DNA of 51,286 bases from a virus (IMGVR_UViG_3300045919_000132:1-51286); one strand, 5' to 3'; counted from the first letter of the stretch, positions 31,138 to 42,053 are shown. Notes: generated from the letters alone by a model not told the origin. Made by a program: numbers and translations.

Positions 31138-31446
31138 ATGAAAACTTTAATCATAATTCTCGTTGCTATTTTTGTATTATGGTTACCCTTTTCGTTGGCC
31201 TCAATTTCAAGTGTTTTTATTGCCTTTTGGGCTGTGTTTAGTGATCAAAACTACGCAAAAGACATTCTTCGTACACAAGACAAATTGATGTCAGCTTTAT
31301 TTGGGTGGGGTGGTGAATATACCGTTTCGGCCGAATGTGGTTCTCGTCGCCGAAATTGTGTGTTCTGTAAATCCATATGCAAAATATTAAATTTTATACA
31401 ACCCGGCCATTGCGAAGGGGCCGCTAAAAACGAAGGATTAATCTAA
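31138..31446 (+). CDS. small membrane-anchored Cys-rich protein
   Basis: 102 residues: a strong N-terminal TM segment (about 3-30), then a soluble part with five Cys in a CGSRRRNCVFCKSIC-type cluster plus a later Cys. Proteins of this shape occur among fibre and tail genes; function unknown. Could act at the membrane during lysis or ejection. Confidence 0.6.
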   Translation: MKTLIIILVAIFVLWLPFSLASISSVFIAFWAVFSDQNYAKDILRTQDKLMSALFGWGGEYTVSAECGSRRRNCVFCKSICKILNFIQPGHCEGAAKNEGLI

Positions 31447-32165
31447 TGGCAACATCAGGCACTTATGTTTGGGAAATGACCCGTGATCAAATAATCACGG
31501 ATGCTTTGGGTATGGTGGGTGCCATTGATGAATCGGATACTCCAAATACAGCACAAATCACCAAAGCCGCTCGTTTCCTAAATGGAATTATTAAAACTCT
31601 TCCGGGGCAAATTGGTTTGCCTCTTTGGGCAACCAAGCAACAAGCAGTAACACTGACAGCTACTGCGCAGTACACTTGTGGTATTGGACAAACAGTTAAC
31701 ATTGCCAAACCTTTGAAAATTGTTCAAGCGTGGCGGCATGACAATGTGACTGGTGCTGATACTCCTCTGGAAATCGTTTCTATTGACACGTATAACCGAT
31801 TGGGCAAAAAGGATGTAACCGGTCCTCCGGTTCAAGTAGCATACGTTCCCGACAACCCCAGTGGTGTGCTTTACATGTACCCCACTCCGGATACATATGC
31901 TATTGCTAACTGTCAAGTATACATTCGGTATCATCGGCCTTTTCAAGACTTCAATGCTGCTTTGGACACACCGGATTTCCCTACTGAATGGGATTTGCCA
32001 GTTACGTTTCTTTTAGCTCACGCGCTTGGACCTAGCTTTGGTTTACCCAAACAAGACCAAGATGCATTAAAAGAAAAAGCAACCATGTATGCTGAAATGG
32101 CACAAGAACTTGGATACGAAAACGCCTCCTTGTTTATACAACCAGCATACAACCAAAGAAAGTAA
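31446..32165 (+). CDS. head-closure/tail accessory protein, P22 gp4-like
   Basis: 239 residues, with TRDQIITDALGMVGAID at the N-terminus and FLNGIIKTLPGQIGLPLWA, segments typical of P22 gp4-type tail accessory factors; a long helical C-terminus ends in EMAQELGYEN. Would bind the portal and connect it to gp10. Next gene is gp10-like, as in P22. Confidence 0.8.
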   Translation: MATSGTYVWEMTRDQIITDALGMVGAIDESDTPNTAQITKAARFLNGIIKTLPGQIGLPLWATKQQAVTLTATAQYTCGIGQTVNIAKPLKIVQAWRHDNVTGADTPLEIVSIDTYNRLGKKDVTGPPVQVAYVPDNPSGVLYMYPTPDTYAIANCQVYIRYHRPFQDFNAALDTPDFPTEWDLPVTFLLAHALGPSFGLPKQDQDALKEKATMYAEMAQELGYENASLFIQPAYNQRK

Positions 32166-32167
32166 TT

Positions 32168-33784
32168 ATGGCATTTACCAAGAATCCTGTCGAATCTACA
32201 TACAAGACACAAAGGCTTCCTTTTGTAGGCTCCCATAATTCTCGGGATGCTACTGGTTCTAAGGACCAACGCTACATTAATTGCTTTCCGGAGGCAGTTA
32301 AAAATCCATTAAACAATGGTAAACGAATCTATTTGATTAAACGTCCGGGGTTAAGTACTCAGGTTAATCCCGGCAACACGGCCAACGGCCGTGGTATTTT
32401 TTATTGGCAGGGTAGGATATACAGTGTGTTTGGAAACAAACTTTACTCCGGTACAACTCTTATCCTAACTCTCAACACTTCTACAGGTGCAGTAGGATTT
32501 GTGGCTATTAATGGTCCTACCAGTTATTTGTTTGCTTGTGATGGAACAGACGGTTATTTGATTACTACTGCCGATGCAGTGACTCAAGTTAATCCCACCT
32601 ATTCTGCATGGACTGCGGTAACGGCATTGACGTTAGGGACTAAACGGCGACCTACGGTTGCTAATTCGTTGTACTATGAGGTCACTACAGCGGGAACAAC
32701 GGCCCTTGGCGAGCCTTTATGGCTCACTACTGTAGGTAATACGGTGGTAGATGGAACTGTGACTTGGACTTGCCGAGGATATTACGGTGGATTTCCTAGC
32801 CCCCACCAACCGACTCCTGTGTTCTTGGATGGTTATGTATTCTTGTCACAGACCTCGACAGATAAGATTTTTAACTGTGATGTAGATTTACCTACTTCAT
32901 GGAATCCGATTATGTCTTTGTCTGCTGAAATGTACCCTGATAATATCGTGGCGCTTGGGCGACAAAACAATCAACTTGTGGCCTTTGGTGAAAACTCCAT
33001 TGAGTTCTTTTTTGATGCAGCAAACGTTAATCAATCTCCCCTTGCACGCAATGATGGCGCAAGTCAGCAAGTAGGTTGTGCAGGATTTAACTCCACCACT
33101 TCTTTTGAACAAAACATTTTGTTTGTGGGTGAATCTGAGTTAGGTGGGCGTGCTGTGTGGCAGATTGAAGCTTTCCAACCAAAGAAGGTTAGCATTGAAT
33201 GGGTTGACCGTTTAATCGATGCCGAAGGCACCAACATTATTAATTGCAGTGCTTTTACCATTCGACAAGGCGGACACCAGTTTTATGTTCTAAATCTTAC
33301 ATCCAGAACTGTGGTGTACGATTTGGAAGAAAAGATGTGGCATGAATGGTCGTCTAACAATGCTGGATCACATGGTCCGTTTAGTTGTCAGTTTAGTTGT
33401 GACTTCTCCGGGGCTGCTCTTATGCAACACACAAGCAACGGCAAGGTTTACAAATTTGATCCGCTGACATATCAAGATGACGGCACGGCAATTCTCGTAG
33501 AAGCAACCACAAGTCTAATTGATTTTGATGATAATGACCGTAAAGTTTGCCACAGTTTTGTAATAATTTGTGACCGTACAAGTGTTTCCTCAAACGCATT
33601 CATTAGTTACAGTGACAACGATTACGTTAGTTTTTCAACTCCGCGATCTGTAGACATTTCAAATCGTCCCTTTTTAATGCGACTTGGAATGTTTCGACGC
33701 CGAGCATTTAAAGTAACATACACAGATAATTTTCCATTTAGGGTCGAAGCAATTGAACTTTACATTAACAAACATCAAACATAA
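32168..33784 (+). CDS. packaged-DNA stabilization protein, P22 gp10-like
   Basis: 538 residues, beta-propeller-like sequence with RYINCFPEAVKNP near 35-48, GKRIYLIKRPG, and repeated VYDLEEKMWHEWSS-type blades. The family seals the portal channel and holds the tail. Its presence supports podoviral morphology. The stop overlaps the next ATG. Confidence 0.85.
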   Translation: MAFTKNPVESTYKTQRLPFVGSHNSRDATGSKDQRYINCFPEAVKNPLNNGKRIYLIKRPGLSTQVNPGNTANGRGIFYWQGRIYSVFGNKLYSGTTLILTLNTSTGAVGFVAINGPTSYLFACDGTDGYLITTADAVTQVNPTYSAWTAVTALTLGTKRRPTVANSLYYEVTTAGTTALGEPLWLTTVGNTVVDGTVTWTCRGYYGGFPSPHQPTPVFLDGYVFLSQTSTDKIFNCDVDLPTSWNPIMSLSAEMYPDNIVALGRQNNQLVAFGENSIEFFFDAANVNQSPLARNDGASQQVGCAGFNSTTSFEQNILFVGESELGGRAVWQIEAFQPKKVSIEWVDRLIDAEGTNIINCSAFTIRQGGHQFYVLNLTSRTVVYDLEEKMWHEWSSNNAGSHGPFSCQFSCDFSGAALMQHTSNGKVYKFDPLTYQDDGTAILVEATTSLIDFDDNDRKVCHSFVIICDRTSVSSNAFISYSDNDYVSFSTPRSVDISNRPFLMRLGMFRRRAFKVTYTDNFPFRVEAIELYINKHQT

Positions 33785-34254
33785 TGGCACTTCCACCCGC
33801 ACCAATTAATGTAACTGACAATAACTCATTTGTTTGGCTTGAGTGGTATCGCCAGCTTAGAACGTATTTGCAGACCTCTGGCAGCGTTCCTTGGGCCATT
33901 GTAGGTAAGGCAGGTAGTAATCTTTCGGACCTCGCCTTGCGTGCACATAGCTCGCTACAATCGGTTTTACCTGCAGGGGCTGTTTATCACTTAACAAGGT
34001 CCTTGGCTGGGAGTAAAGTATTTGACTTTCCCAGCATTGCAACGCTAACCAACTCAACAACAACTTTAACTGTTACAGGAGCACAGGTTGGCGATAGTGT
34101 TATTGTCAACCCCAGTGGAACAATGGAAGCAGGTCTAATTCTATATGCTTATGTTTCCGCAGCCGACACGGTAACTATTGTAGCAAGCAACCCTACGGCG
34201 GGGGCAATTGATCCTGCTAGTCGCACTTATTATGTTTCTGTTATAAAGGTCTAA
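33784..34254 (+). CDS. structural hypothetical protein
   Basis: 156 residues. The N-terminal FVWLEWYRQLRTYLQTSG segment resembles anchors of small tail proteins; the rest is beta-rich. Lies between gp10-like and ejection genes. Likely a tail or needle component. Confidence 0.6.
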   Translation: MALPPAPINVTDNNSFVWLEWYRQLRTYLQTSGSVPWAIVGKAGSNLSDLALRAHSSLQSVLPAGAVYHLTRSLAGSKVFDFPSIATLTNSTTTLTVTGAQVGDSVIVNPSGTMEAGLILYAYVSAADTVTIVASNPTAGAIDPASRTYYVSVIKV

Positions 34255-34255
34255 C

Positions 34256-35938
34256 ATGGCACAACAATTTGTAAATGGTGAGTTAGTTGACGATAGCCAA
34301 AATGACCAATCGAGTCCAATGGCAGGACTGGCTTCCACATCAACCCCTACAGGAAAGCCGCAAGGCAATCCGTGGCAGTCAGTTGATTACTCCCCTGAGT
34401 TAATTAAATCCTCCAATTACGGAGGGTCTTGGGGCGGCATTGGTAAAGATTTGCAGGGTCTGGGTGACCAATATCAACTGGGTCAAGGAACGTGGGGTAA
34501 GGCGATGGATGCCTACCTCCAACACACAGGCAACACATCCAATGATCAGCAATGGTGGGGTCCTGAAGCTGCTAAACGAGCCTACATCCAAGGTCTTGGG
34601 TACATGGACCCGGATAAATACGGTAATGCTTGGAATGATTATCAAAACTCAGGTAAATACAATCAAGCGGCTGAAACTGCTCAACAGGGACAATCGGCCG
34701 CAACAGGTATGGCTGATCAAAAGAAAAATGGCGGGAGTGACTGGTTTAGTTCATTCCTCCCTATGCTGGCTCTTGGTGGAATTGGTCTTGCTACAGGTGG
34801 TTTTGGATTTGGTCTTGGAGGTTTAGGTGGGGCCGGTTCCGCGATTAACGCGGGAATTACCGGTGATGCAATGGCAGGATTCTTTGGTGGTGGCGAGGCA
34901 TTGGGTGGAGCAGGTGCAGCCGCCGCTGCCGGTGGAGCCGGGGCTGGTGAACTAGGCTATGGGTTAGATAACATCATTAACTCCACTGCCGGGGACGTTG
35001 CTGGTTGGGCTGGAAGTCAGGCCGGTGATCCTCTCTCGGGACTGTTTAGTGGGATGCCCAGTGGATTTGATCCGGGACTTGCCCAAACATTTATGGGCAA
35101 TGACCCTGCCGCAGCAACCAACATTGAACAGGCTTTAAATAGCCCGACACCCGCCTCAACATCAAATGTGCCTTATGCTGATGGTCAACCAATGCAGAAC
35201 ATTGGTAATATTCCTGATCAGGTTGGTCCCATTGATCCCCAAGCTCCCCAAGGACTGGATCAAGCCGTTCGTGGTGGACTGGATTCCCAAGGCGCTAATA
35301 TGCGCATGGGTGGTCCCGGACTTAACAACCTTTATGGTTCACCCGGCTCTGCCGGATCAATTAATGGACTCAATCCCGGAGCATCTAGTTTTCTAGGTAA
35401 CACTCCGGTTAACGTATCGCAGGCGGCTATGAACCCTTCTTCGTTTGGTCTTAACGACATCTTTAAAGCATTTCAAAGTCCGGAAGGCACTATTGGCCGG
35501 AAGCTCTTTGATTTGTACAATCAAAATCAAAAAGTTGGAGCTTATAAAGACTTGATGAGTAAGTTTCAGTCGCAAGGCGATCCGGGAGCACCTTTCCGGC
35601 AACGGCTGCAAGCTTCATATGATGATCCCAATTTCTTCAAGAATATGCCGGAGTATCAGGCTGGGATGGATAACTTCAATCAACAGTACGGTGCTACAGC
35701 AGCTAAAAATGGACTCCGTTCCCAGATGGGTGGTACTGCCCAGAACATTGCCGTTAACCGTGCATCTGCCGGTTTAGCTGATACGTTCCGCAGCCGTCTT
35801 GCTCAAATGGCAGGTCAACAACCCAATATGTCTGGTCAAATTGGCCTAGCCAACAGTTTAGTTTCAGCTCAGGGTAATCAATTCAATACGTTGTTTGATC
35901 CTAGCCTGTGGGCGGCCATTTCTAAGTTGAGTGCATAA
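34256..35938 (+). CDS. ejection (internal virion) protein 1
   Basis: 560 residues. Gly/Ala-rich hydrophobic middle (about 160-240) that could insert in membranes, flanked by Gln/Asn-rich and Pro-rich regions, and a helical C-terminus. First of three consecutive genes with internal-virion character. Probably extends the DNA channel through the host envelope. Confidence 0.65.
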   Translation: MAQQFVNGELVDDSQNDQSSPMAGLASTSTPTGKPQGNPWQSVDYSPELIKSSNYGGSWGGIGKDLQGLGDQYQLGQGTWGKAMDAYLQHTGNTSNDQQWWGPEAAKRAYIQGLGYMDPDKYGNAWNDYQNSGKYNQAAETAQQGQSAATGMADQKKNGGSDWFSSFLPMLALGGIGLATGGFGFGLGGLGGAGSAINAGITGDAMAGFFGGGEALGGAGAAAAAGGAGAGELGYGLDNIINSTAGDVAGWAGSQAGDPLSGLFSGMPSGFDPGLAQTFMGNDPAAATNIEQALNSPTPASTSNVPYADGQPMQNIGNIPDQVGPIDPQAPQGLDQAVRGGLDSQGANMRMGGPGLNNLYGSPGSAGSINGLNPGASSFLGNTPVNVSQAAMNPSSFGLNDIFKAFQSPEGTIGRKLFDLYNQNQKVGAYKDLMSKFQSQGDPGAPFRQRLQASYDDPNFFKNMPEYQAGMDNFNQQYGATAAKNGLRSQMGGTAQNIAVNRASAGLADTFRSRLAQMAGQQPNMSGQIGLANSLVSAQGNQFNTLFDPSLWAAISKLSA

Positions 35939-36975
35939 TGCCAATGTTTGATCCTCAGATCAATCCGCAGCAGGCGCAGTCCCTTGCAGACCTTATGGGG
36001 GGCGGCTCTGCCGGTGCCTATATGGGTATGCAGGGGGCTTTTCAACAAGATGCCAATATGAACAATCGGGCATTGACGTTGGCGGATTTGACAAAAATCA
36101 ATCAAGAAAACGAGCTGTACAAAGCTAAGATGCCTAACGAAATGGCTGTCAGTGACGCTGCTGGCCGTAATGCAAATACGCTAACTACAGATCATTATAA
36201 CACCATTCGTGCGGGTGAACGTGGTCAATCCCGAACTCTTCAAGCTCAGGGTGACTACGATCAACGAACTCTGGACTCCCGAGTTGATGAAACCCTTGGA
36301 GGTAATAAATCAAAAGCCCTGAAGCGCATGGGTGAAGACATGACCCAAGTAGCGGCTTACATTGGGGGTCTTCCTCCGGAAGCACAGGGTCCAGCAATGA
36401 AAGAAATTATTGCTAGCCGTCCGTGGGGTGCTCACGAAAGCATGGCACCTGCTTGGGAAGCGTTTGGAAAATTGCCTCCGGATCAGATGCGCGCTCAACT
36501 AGAGCGTGCAGGCACATTCATGATGAACGTTACTCCTGCTCACATTGCGACATTAACGGCTGAACGTGAAAAAGCCAAATCCAATGAAAAAATTGCGGCT
36601 GGACATGATGCAGCTACCCGTTATTCTGCGGATCAGCGTGCTAATGCAGCTAAAAAAGAAGCGGATGCCGCATGGAAAAAGGCAAACCCAGTCCAGAAAC
36701 TTGAATGGATGAGTCAACTGGTTTCTCAGGCGGATGAAAACACTGATCCTTACATTGAGTTACCTGATGGAACTACAATGTCTTTGCCTAACGCCAAACA
36801 AGCGGTTAAAGACATGCAAACTCGAATTGTTTCTCAACGAGCCGCGTCCGCTCAAGTTGGAGATAACCGTTTCCGCGAATTAACTAATATGAATCCGGTT
36901 CCTAATGGTAATGGAACGAATGGAGCTGTACCTAGACCCCGCACATGGAATAGTGCTACGGGACAATGGGAATAA
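35938..36975 (+). CDS. ejection (internal virion) protein 2
   Basis: 345 residues, Met/Gln/Ala-rich helical protein with long charged helices (about 200-245). Starts at the last base of the previous stop. Position between two ejection-type genes suggests an internal head protein ejected with DNA. Confidence 0.6.
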   Translation: MPMFDPQINPQQAQSLADLMGGGSAGAYMGMQGAFQQDANMNNRALTLADLTKINQENELYKAKMPNEMAVSDAAGRNANTLTTDHYNTIRAGERGQSRTLQAQGDYDQRTLDSRVDETLGGNKSKALKRMGEDMTQVAAYIGGLPPEAQGPAMKEIIASRPWGAHESMAPAWEAFGKLPPDQMRAQLERAGTFMMNVTPAHIATLTAEREKAKSNEKIAAGHDAATRYSADQRANAAKKEADAAWKKANPVQKLEWMSQLVSQADENTDPYIELPDGTTMSLPNAKQAVKDMQTRIVSQRAASAQVGDNRFRELTNMNPVPNGNGTNGAVPRPRTWNSATGQWE

Positions 36976-36989
36976 CTAAAGGAATATAA

Positions 36990-39900
36990 ATGCCACAGTA
37001 TACAATGCCTGATGGAAATGCCTATGAGTTTCAGAATGATTTCGAAGCTACTCGGGCAATGAAAGCTTGGCACAAACAATTTAGTGCTGCTCCGTCTGAT
37101 GATGGTCCTGCTATGCAGACTATTAAAGAGCTTCCTGAGCGGTTTGGAAGTGCTGTGTCGGCTGTTGGTCGTACAGCAGGTTCGTTGGTTGGCTTAGTTC
37201 CTCAATTGGGGTATGGTCTTGGCAATGCTCTCGTTAGTCCGATGACTGGCGAAAACATTGATCAAATTATGGCTAATTCGGAAGAAGCTAATCCGATGAC
37301 CCATATTAACAAGGCACTTCCTCCCAATGAGTTTACTCGTCAATCGATGGACACAATTGGACAAGGGTTTGACAAGGCTGAAGAAGTTGGGGGCAATCTA
37401 GTCCGGATACCGTTGAATGCTCTCGGTATTGCTGGTGTCAGTGAAGACGAAGCCAAACGCCTAGGCATTGCTGACTCTAAAGCACAGGCAGCGGAACGTT
37501 CTATTGCTGGGTATCTGGGTAACTTTATTCCTGCCGGTGGCAAACTTAACGGAAAGCCTTTCTTCAAGAAGGGCGAGAAAGCTCCAGAACTCACCAAATC
37601 TAAGTTGGATGCTGTTGATGCTGAGATGGGTAAAGCTGGTGATCAAGCCGATGCATGGAAAGAGATCAATGCTCTAGATGCTCAACTGAATAAAGGCACT
37701 ACAACTCCGTACAATGCTTCGGGTAAGGGCAAATCAGGGCAAGGTCGTTGGACTCTTGACGAAAACGGTATGCCTGTTAAAGAAGAGTTGGCTGCTCCTC
37801 CGGTTGAAGCTGCTGTTCCCGTTTCGCGGGAGCGTGGTGTAACTAATGGGCGTCCGATTAACGAAACTCCGGAAGAGTTAGCTTTCTGGCGTGAGCGTGC
37901 AAATCAAATGACAGAGGATGCTAGGAATACTCCTATTCCTCTTGAGGGTGGTTTGAAAGGTACTGACCCGTTCTTGGTTGAACAAGCCAAACGCAAACAG
38001 CAAGAAGCCATTGCTGAATTTAATGCCAAACGGGCGCGGGAAAGTCAAATCCCAATTCCTTTGCGTGAAGGTGAGCAGGCGATGGGGCCGTATAGTCAAC
38101 TGTCACCAAAGCTCACGGAGCCGGTGCCACCGACTCTTCCTGAGCAACCGGGACGGACCCCTTTTCCCGAAACGTTTGATCCTAATGCTATTCGAGACGG
38201 ACTCCAAAGGCCGGGTCCGGAACCAGTTCCTTTGGTACAAGGTGGAATTCAAAAAACCTTTGACGGCCGTAATCAGCCTCCTGTTCGTGGTGATGGCCGG
38301 TTGTCAAGTCTACCGGACACTGACACAGGGTTTGGTTTTGAACCCAACCGTGCTGCCCCATCTGTAGGTGCTGGGTTAGTTGAAGCCCTTAAACGTCAGC
38401 GTGAAGAGGGTGCTGGTGGGTTTCCTTTCAAGGATCGTATTAGTCATCTGACGGATGACCCCGCAGCACAGATGCTGCTTCGTGAACTGGATCAAAGGTT
38501 GTCTGAAGCTCGTCGTGGTGAAGCGGGCGCGGCTTGGCGTGCCCGTGAGTTGGAAGCACAATTGGCTAATCACGGATTTGATGCTAACCATCCATGGACT
38601 ACTGGGGAAAAGAATGCTCCTCCCGTACAACATTCAACTGCTCGTAATGGATTGAGTGTGTTTGATAAAAGTAACAAAGCTCTTCCTATTGAACGTTCGG
38701 GTACTCGTAATACACGTTTGACCCCTAGTGCTGGCAGACCGTTTGATCCGAATCGTAATTCGATTGGGAGATTCATGGGAAAAAAGCAGGGCGGGATGAT
38801 TCATCCCGAACTCCAAACATTCGGCGTAATCGGTTTGCTGGACAAAGTAAAAGGAATGTCGGACGGCGCAAGTAGAGTTCTTTCGCGGTTTATTGGGACG
38901 TTTGGCAAAGAGCAACTAGTTGCCGCTAAAAGAAAATCACTTGATCCTCGGGGCACTGAGCGGTTAGTTTGGATGCGGCCTGCTACGTTCCACTCGTTAG
39001 CTATGGCGCGAGATTTTTCTCGAAAACAGTTCCAAGGAATGTCAGAACTAAAGCGTGAGGAAATTCGCAAAGGACTACAAACTGAGGAGGGTTTAAATGA
39101 TCGGGACTCCATCCCCCAACTGGGAATCCGCATTGACGAGCGGGGAGTCGCCAAAGTAGAAGAACATGAAGGTCGCCATCGAATGGACGTGTTTGCGGAA
39201 AAGAAACTAGATCGAATTCCTGTCCTTATTAAATCAATCGACAAAAAATTAAGGAATGCTGATCCGTTACCCGCCCTTGAACAAGAGTATGGTAATACCC
39301 AGTATCAAGCGGGGTACATCAAAGATGTATTTCCTCAAGACCCTGCAAATGCTGCTCAACGGTATCCGGGCAGTGAAAACGGACCAATCATGATGGGTAA
39401 CGGGGTTCCGTTGCCGGACTTTCTTCAAAAAGGTTTGGATCGTGTGGGTAAAGCGGCTTCTTCGGTATTTGAGAAGAACGCCTCGTTGCAAAGCGCCGTT
39501 AAGGGTTTGCCTGCGGCAATCAACTCTGTCTATGACGGCATCACGCAGCAAGGCACTAACGCTGCGGAAGTGTTGGCTAAGAATGCGGATTTCAACAAAG
39601 ACATCACAAACAAAGCAAAGATTGCGGGTAAGACTGTAGTCAGTGGTGCGAACATAATGGCTAAAGTTGAGAAGAATCCTTTCATTCGTTCTGCTTACGA
39701 AATGTTTGACCAAAGTAACAAGCTGGCCCTTAAAGCTATTGATGCTCTGGTTCACCCTGCAATGACTATTGCCAAAGAAATGTCTAAGCAAGAGCGCATG
39801 GACGTTGTTGCCCTGATGATGAAGTACGAGGGGAAGCAACGAGTTACTCCTGAAGTTATGCAGAAGGCCGGGTATGGTGAAAAGGAAATTGCGTTTTACA

Positions 39901-42053
39901 ATGCACTGACCAAAGCTCAGGATGCTGCCCTTGTTAAGATCAATGAGGCTCGTGTGGCTATTGGTAAAGAGCCGTTGAGTGCTCGTGAGGGTTTCATGGC
40001 TTCCACATTCCGCGGTGCATTTAAGACCATTGTACGGGATAAAAACGACAAGCCGGTGTATGTTCTTTCTGAGAATACTCGTTGGGGTCATGACTCCTTG
40101 GTTAAAGAGTTTCAAGCTAAGTTCGGTAAGGACTTTAAGTTTGAGACGTTTGATCCTAAGAACTACGAGAAGTTCCGTAGTCAAGAGAACCAAGCTGACT
40201 TCTTCTACAAGCGGTTTATGCAGGACGTCCTTAAAGACGATCCTCGTGCTATGGCGATGGATGAACTGTTTAAGGAATGGAAAACCAAGCAAGCTGAGTT
40301 TGAACTAGGACACAATCAACATGCTAAAGCTAAGTCGGAAACGGCTGTGGGTGGTGCAGAGGGTTTGAGGTTTGAGAAGGATGTGTGGCAGAATGCGCAG
40401 GACTACATAGAAGCTCAATTGCGTTACATTGAGAATTCGTTTGTGTGGTCTGAACATCAGAAGGCGTATAAGAGTGCTGGTGAACTGATTGAAGGCATTA
40501 AGAAACGTTTGCCTAATACGGCAGACTATATGGATGCTTATCGGGATCAGGCTATTGGTGCTCGACGCAATGCTATAGGTCGATTAGCAGACAACATCGC
40601 TAATGAGACCAATCCATACATGGTACAACAAGCCTCTTCGTGGGCTAAGGCTACTCTAAATGGTTTGCTGTTGGGTGGTCCCACTAACATGGCGTTTATG
40701 GCAACTCAGTTGCTCCAGACGATTAATGCCTTGCCTGAAATGATGTCAGTGTCTAGTCGGCTTAACAAAAGCCAGATCAAGGCACTTGCGTTTGATGCTC
40801 CTATGGCGTACACCAAAGTTGTTGCTAACCTTGCCCGAAACACATTTACTGCCGGGGATCCTGCAGTTCAATGGGCAAAACAAAATCATGTGATCAAAGC
40901 TGCTCGTTGGGAAGGTATTGATGAACTGCACCAAGGCAAGGCCAGTGCTGCTTTTGGAAAGGTTTGGAACGGTGGTGTAAAAGCTACTGACTTGGGTGGA
41001 CGTGGGATTACTTACCTTGCATTTGTGAATCTGTTCAAGAAACATTTTAAAGGTGAGGAACTCTACCGCATGGCTGCGGATGCTACCGAGCGTACCATGA
41101 CGGACTACCGTGGATTTGAAACTCCTATGGGGTTTGAATCAGGTGGTTTCATTGGTCAAACGTCGGGCTTCTTGCATAAGTATCCTGCTAACTGGGTTAA
41201 CCAGCTTGTTGGGTTTGCAAAGACTAAGGAGTTTGCTCCAATGGTTGCTCTACTTGGCACCAGTTTCTTTACTGCCGGTGTTAGTGGTATGATTGGAATC
41301 AATACTTACGAAGCTATGGCGCACATCTTTGGGTGGCCGTCTGTCAAAGAGTACCTGTTTAAATCAGGTGCTCCTACGTGGGTAACGATGGGTCCTTTGA
41401 GTACCGTTAAGATTCCCGGAACTAATGTGGCTTTGGATTTCCAAGCTAAAACTAGCATGGCCGATATTATTCCGGACAATGCGCTTGATGTGATTCTCCC
41501 CGGTGCTGGTTTTGTTACCAACATTGTTGGAAAAATCAAGGATGAAAAAGCAACTAAAACAGCGGTGGCTCATGCGGCAACTCCAGCGTCATTAAAGGGT
41601 GTGTTTGAAAATGCTTTCCTGTCGCAAAAACGGCCGGACGGCAACATCAATACAATCAATCCGGGTGATCGTGATGCTGAATATGTCCGAACTCCAGACG
41701 AAGCGATGTTACGAAACTTTGGGTTTAGGTCCACAAAAGAAAGTTTGTGGAAACAACAGAAGTTTGCGTACAACCAAAGTGCTCAACGGGAATTTAAACA
41801 AGAGGTTGCTTTGCTTGTCCGTCTGAAAGAAGACGTTCAAAATGGCACCGCCAATCCTTTTGCTTTGCGTAAAGCTAGTGATGAACTCGTAGCTAAATGG
41901 AGAGCTAAAGGACTTGATTGGCAAGGACTTGATGGCAAGATTACTAAGTCACTTGAAGAAGCCTTTGTTCCCGAAGATATTCGTAACCTCAAGAAAGCGG
42001 AAACCGCTCCTGAGAAATTTATTAAACAGCAAAGGATTCGTCATGGAGAATAA
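36990..42053 (+). CDS. large ejection/polyvalent virion protein (1687 aa)
   Basis: Largest gene. Residues 1-420 are Pro/charged and low-complexity in part. A folded domain at about 650-745 contains VEEHEGRHRMDVF and IPVLI, a motif known from large polyvalent proteins and ParB/sulfiredoxin-like domains. Long helical region 850-1200, then two hydrophobic stretches near 1220-1250 and 1415-1447. Likely carried in the head and ejected; the EHEGRHR domain could modify a host or phage target. The stop overlaps the holin-like start. Confidence 0.75.
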   Translation: MPQYTMPDGNAYEFQNDFEATRAMKAWHKQFSAAPSDDGPAMQTIKELPERFGSAVSAVGRTAGSLVGLVPQLGYGLGNALVSPMTGENIDQIMANSEEANPMTHINKALPPNEFTRQSMDTIGQGFDKAEEVGGNLVRIPLNALGIAGVSEDEAKRLGIADSKAQAAERSIAGYLGNFIPAGGKLNGKPFFKKGEKAPELTKSKLDAVDAEMGKAGDQADAWKEINALDAQLNKGTTTPYNASGKGKSGQGRWTLDENGMPVKEELAAPPVEAAVPVSRERGVTNGRPINETPEELAFWRERANQMTEDARNTPIPLEGGLKGTDPFLVEQAKRKQQEAIAEFNAKRARESQIPIPLREGEQAMGPYSQLSPKLTEPVPPTLPEQPGRTPFPETFDPNAIRDGLQRPGPEPVPLVQGGIQKTFDGRNQPPVRGDGRLSSLPDTDTGFGFEPNRAAPSVGAGLVEALKRQREEGAGGFPFKDRISHLTDDPAAQMLLRELDQRLSEARRGEAGAAWRARELEAQLANHGFDANHPWTTGEKNAPPVQHSTARNGLSVFDKSNKALPIERSGTRNTRLTPSAGRPFDPNRNSIGRFMGKKQGGMIHPELQTFGVIGLLDKVKGMSDGASRVLSRFIGTFGKEQLVAAKRKSLDPRGTERLVWMRPATFHSLAMARDFSRKQFQGMSELKREEIRKGLQTEEGLNDRDSIPQLGIRIDERGVAKVEEHEGRHRMDVFAEKKLDRIPVLIKSIDKKLRNADPLPALEQEYGNTQYQAGYIKDVFPQDPANAAQRYPGSENGPIMMGNGVPLPDFLQKGLDRVGKAASSVFEKNASLQSAVKGLPAAINSVYDGITQQGTNAAEVLAKNADFNKDITNKAKIAGKTVVSGANIMAKVEKNPFIRSAYEMFDQSNKLALKAIDALVHPAMTIAKEMSKQERMDVVALMMKYEGKQRVTPEVMQKAGYGEKEIAFYNALTKAQDAALVKINEARVAIGKEPLSAREGFMASTFRGAFKTIVRDKNDKPVYVLSENTRWGHDSLVKEFQAKFGKDFKFETFDPKNYEKFRSQENQADFFYKRFMQDVLKDDPRAMAMDELFKEWKTKQAEFELGHNQHAKAKSETAVGGAEGLRFEKDVWQNAQDYIEAQLRYIENSFVWSEHQKAYKSAGELIEGIKKRLPNTADYMDAYRDQAIGARRNAIGRLADNIANETNPYMVQQASSWAKATLNGLLLGGPTNMAFMATQLLQTINALPEMMSVSSRLNKSQIKALAFDAPMAYTKVVANLARNTFTAGDPAVQWAKQNHVIKAARWEGIDELHQGKASAAFGKVWNGGVKATDLGGRGITYLAFVNLFKKHFKGEELYRMAADATERTMTDYRGFETPMGFESGGFIGQTSGFLHKYPANWVNQLVGFAKTKEFAPMVALLGTSFFTAGVSGMIGINTYEAMAHIFGWPSVKEYLFKSGAPTWVTMGPLSTVKIPGTNVALDFQAKTSMADIIPDNALDVILPGAGFVTNIVGKIKDEKATKTAVAHAATPASLKGVFENAFLSQKRPDGNINTINPGDRDAEYVRTPDEAMLRNFGFRSTKESLWKQQKFAYNQSAQREFKQEVALLVRLKEDVQNGTANPFALRKASDELVAKWRAKGLDWQGLDGKITKSLEEAFVPEDIRNLKKAETAPEKFIKQQRIRHGE

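Noticed and set aside
39267-40292. 341-residue leftward ORF
   Set aside because: Antisense to the large ejection gene, with no motif.
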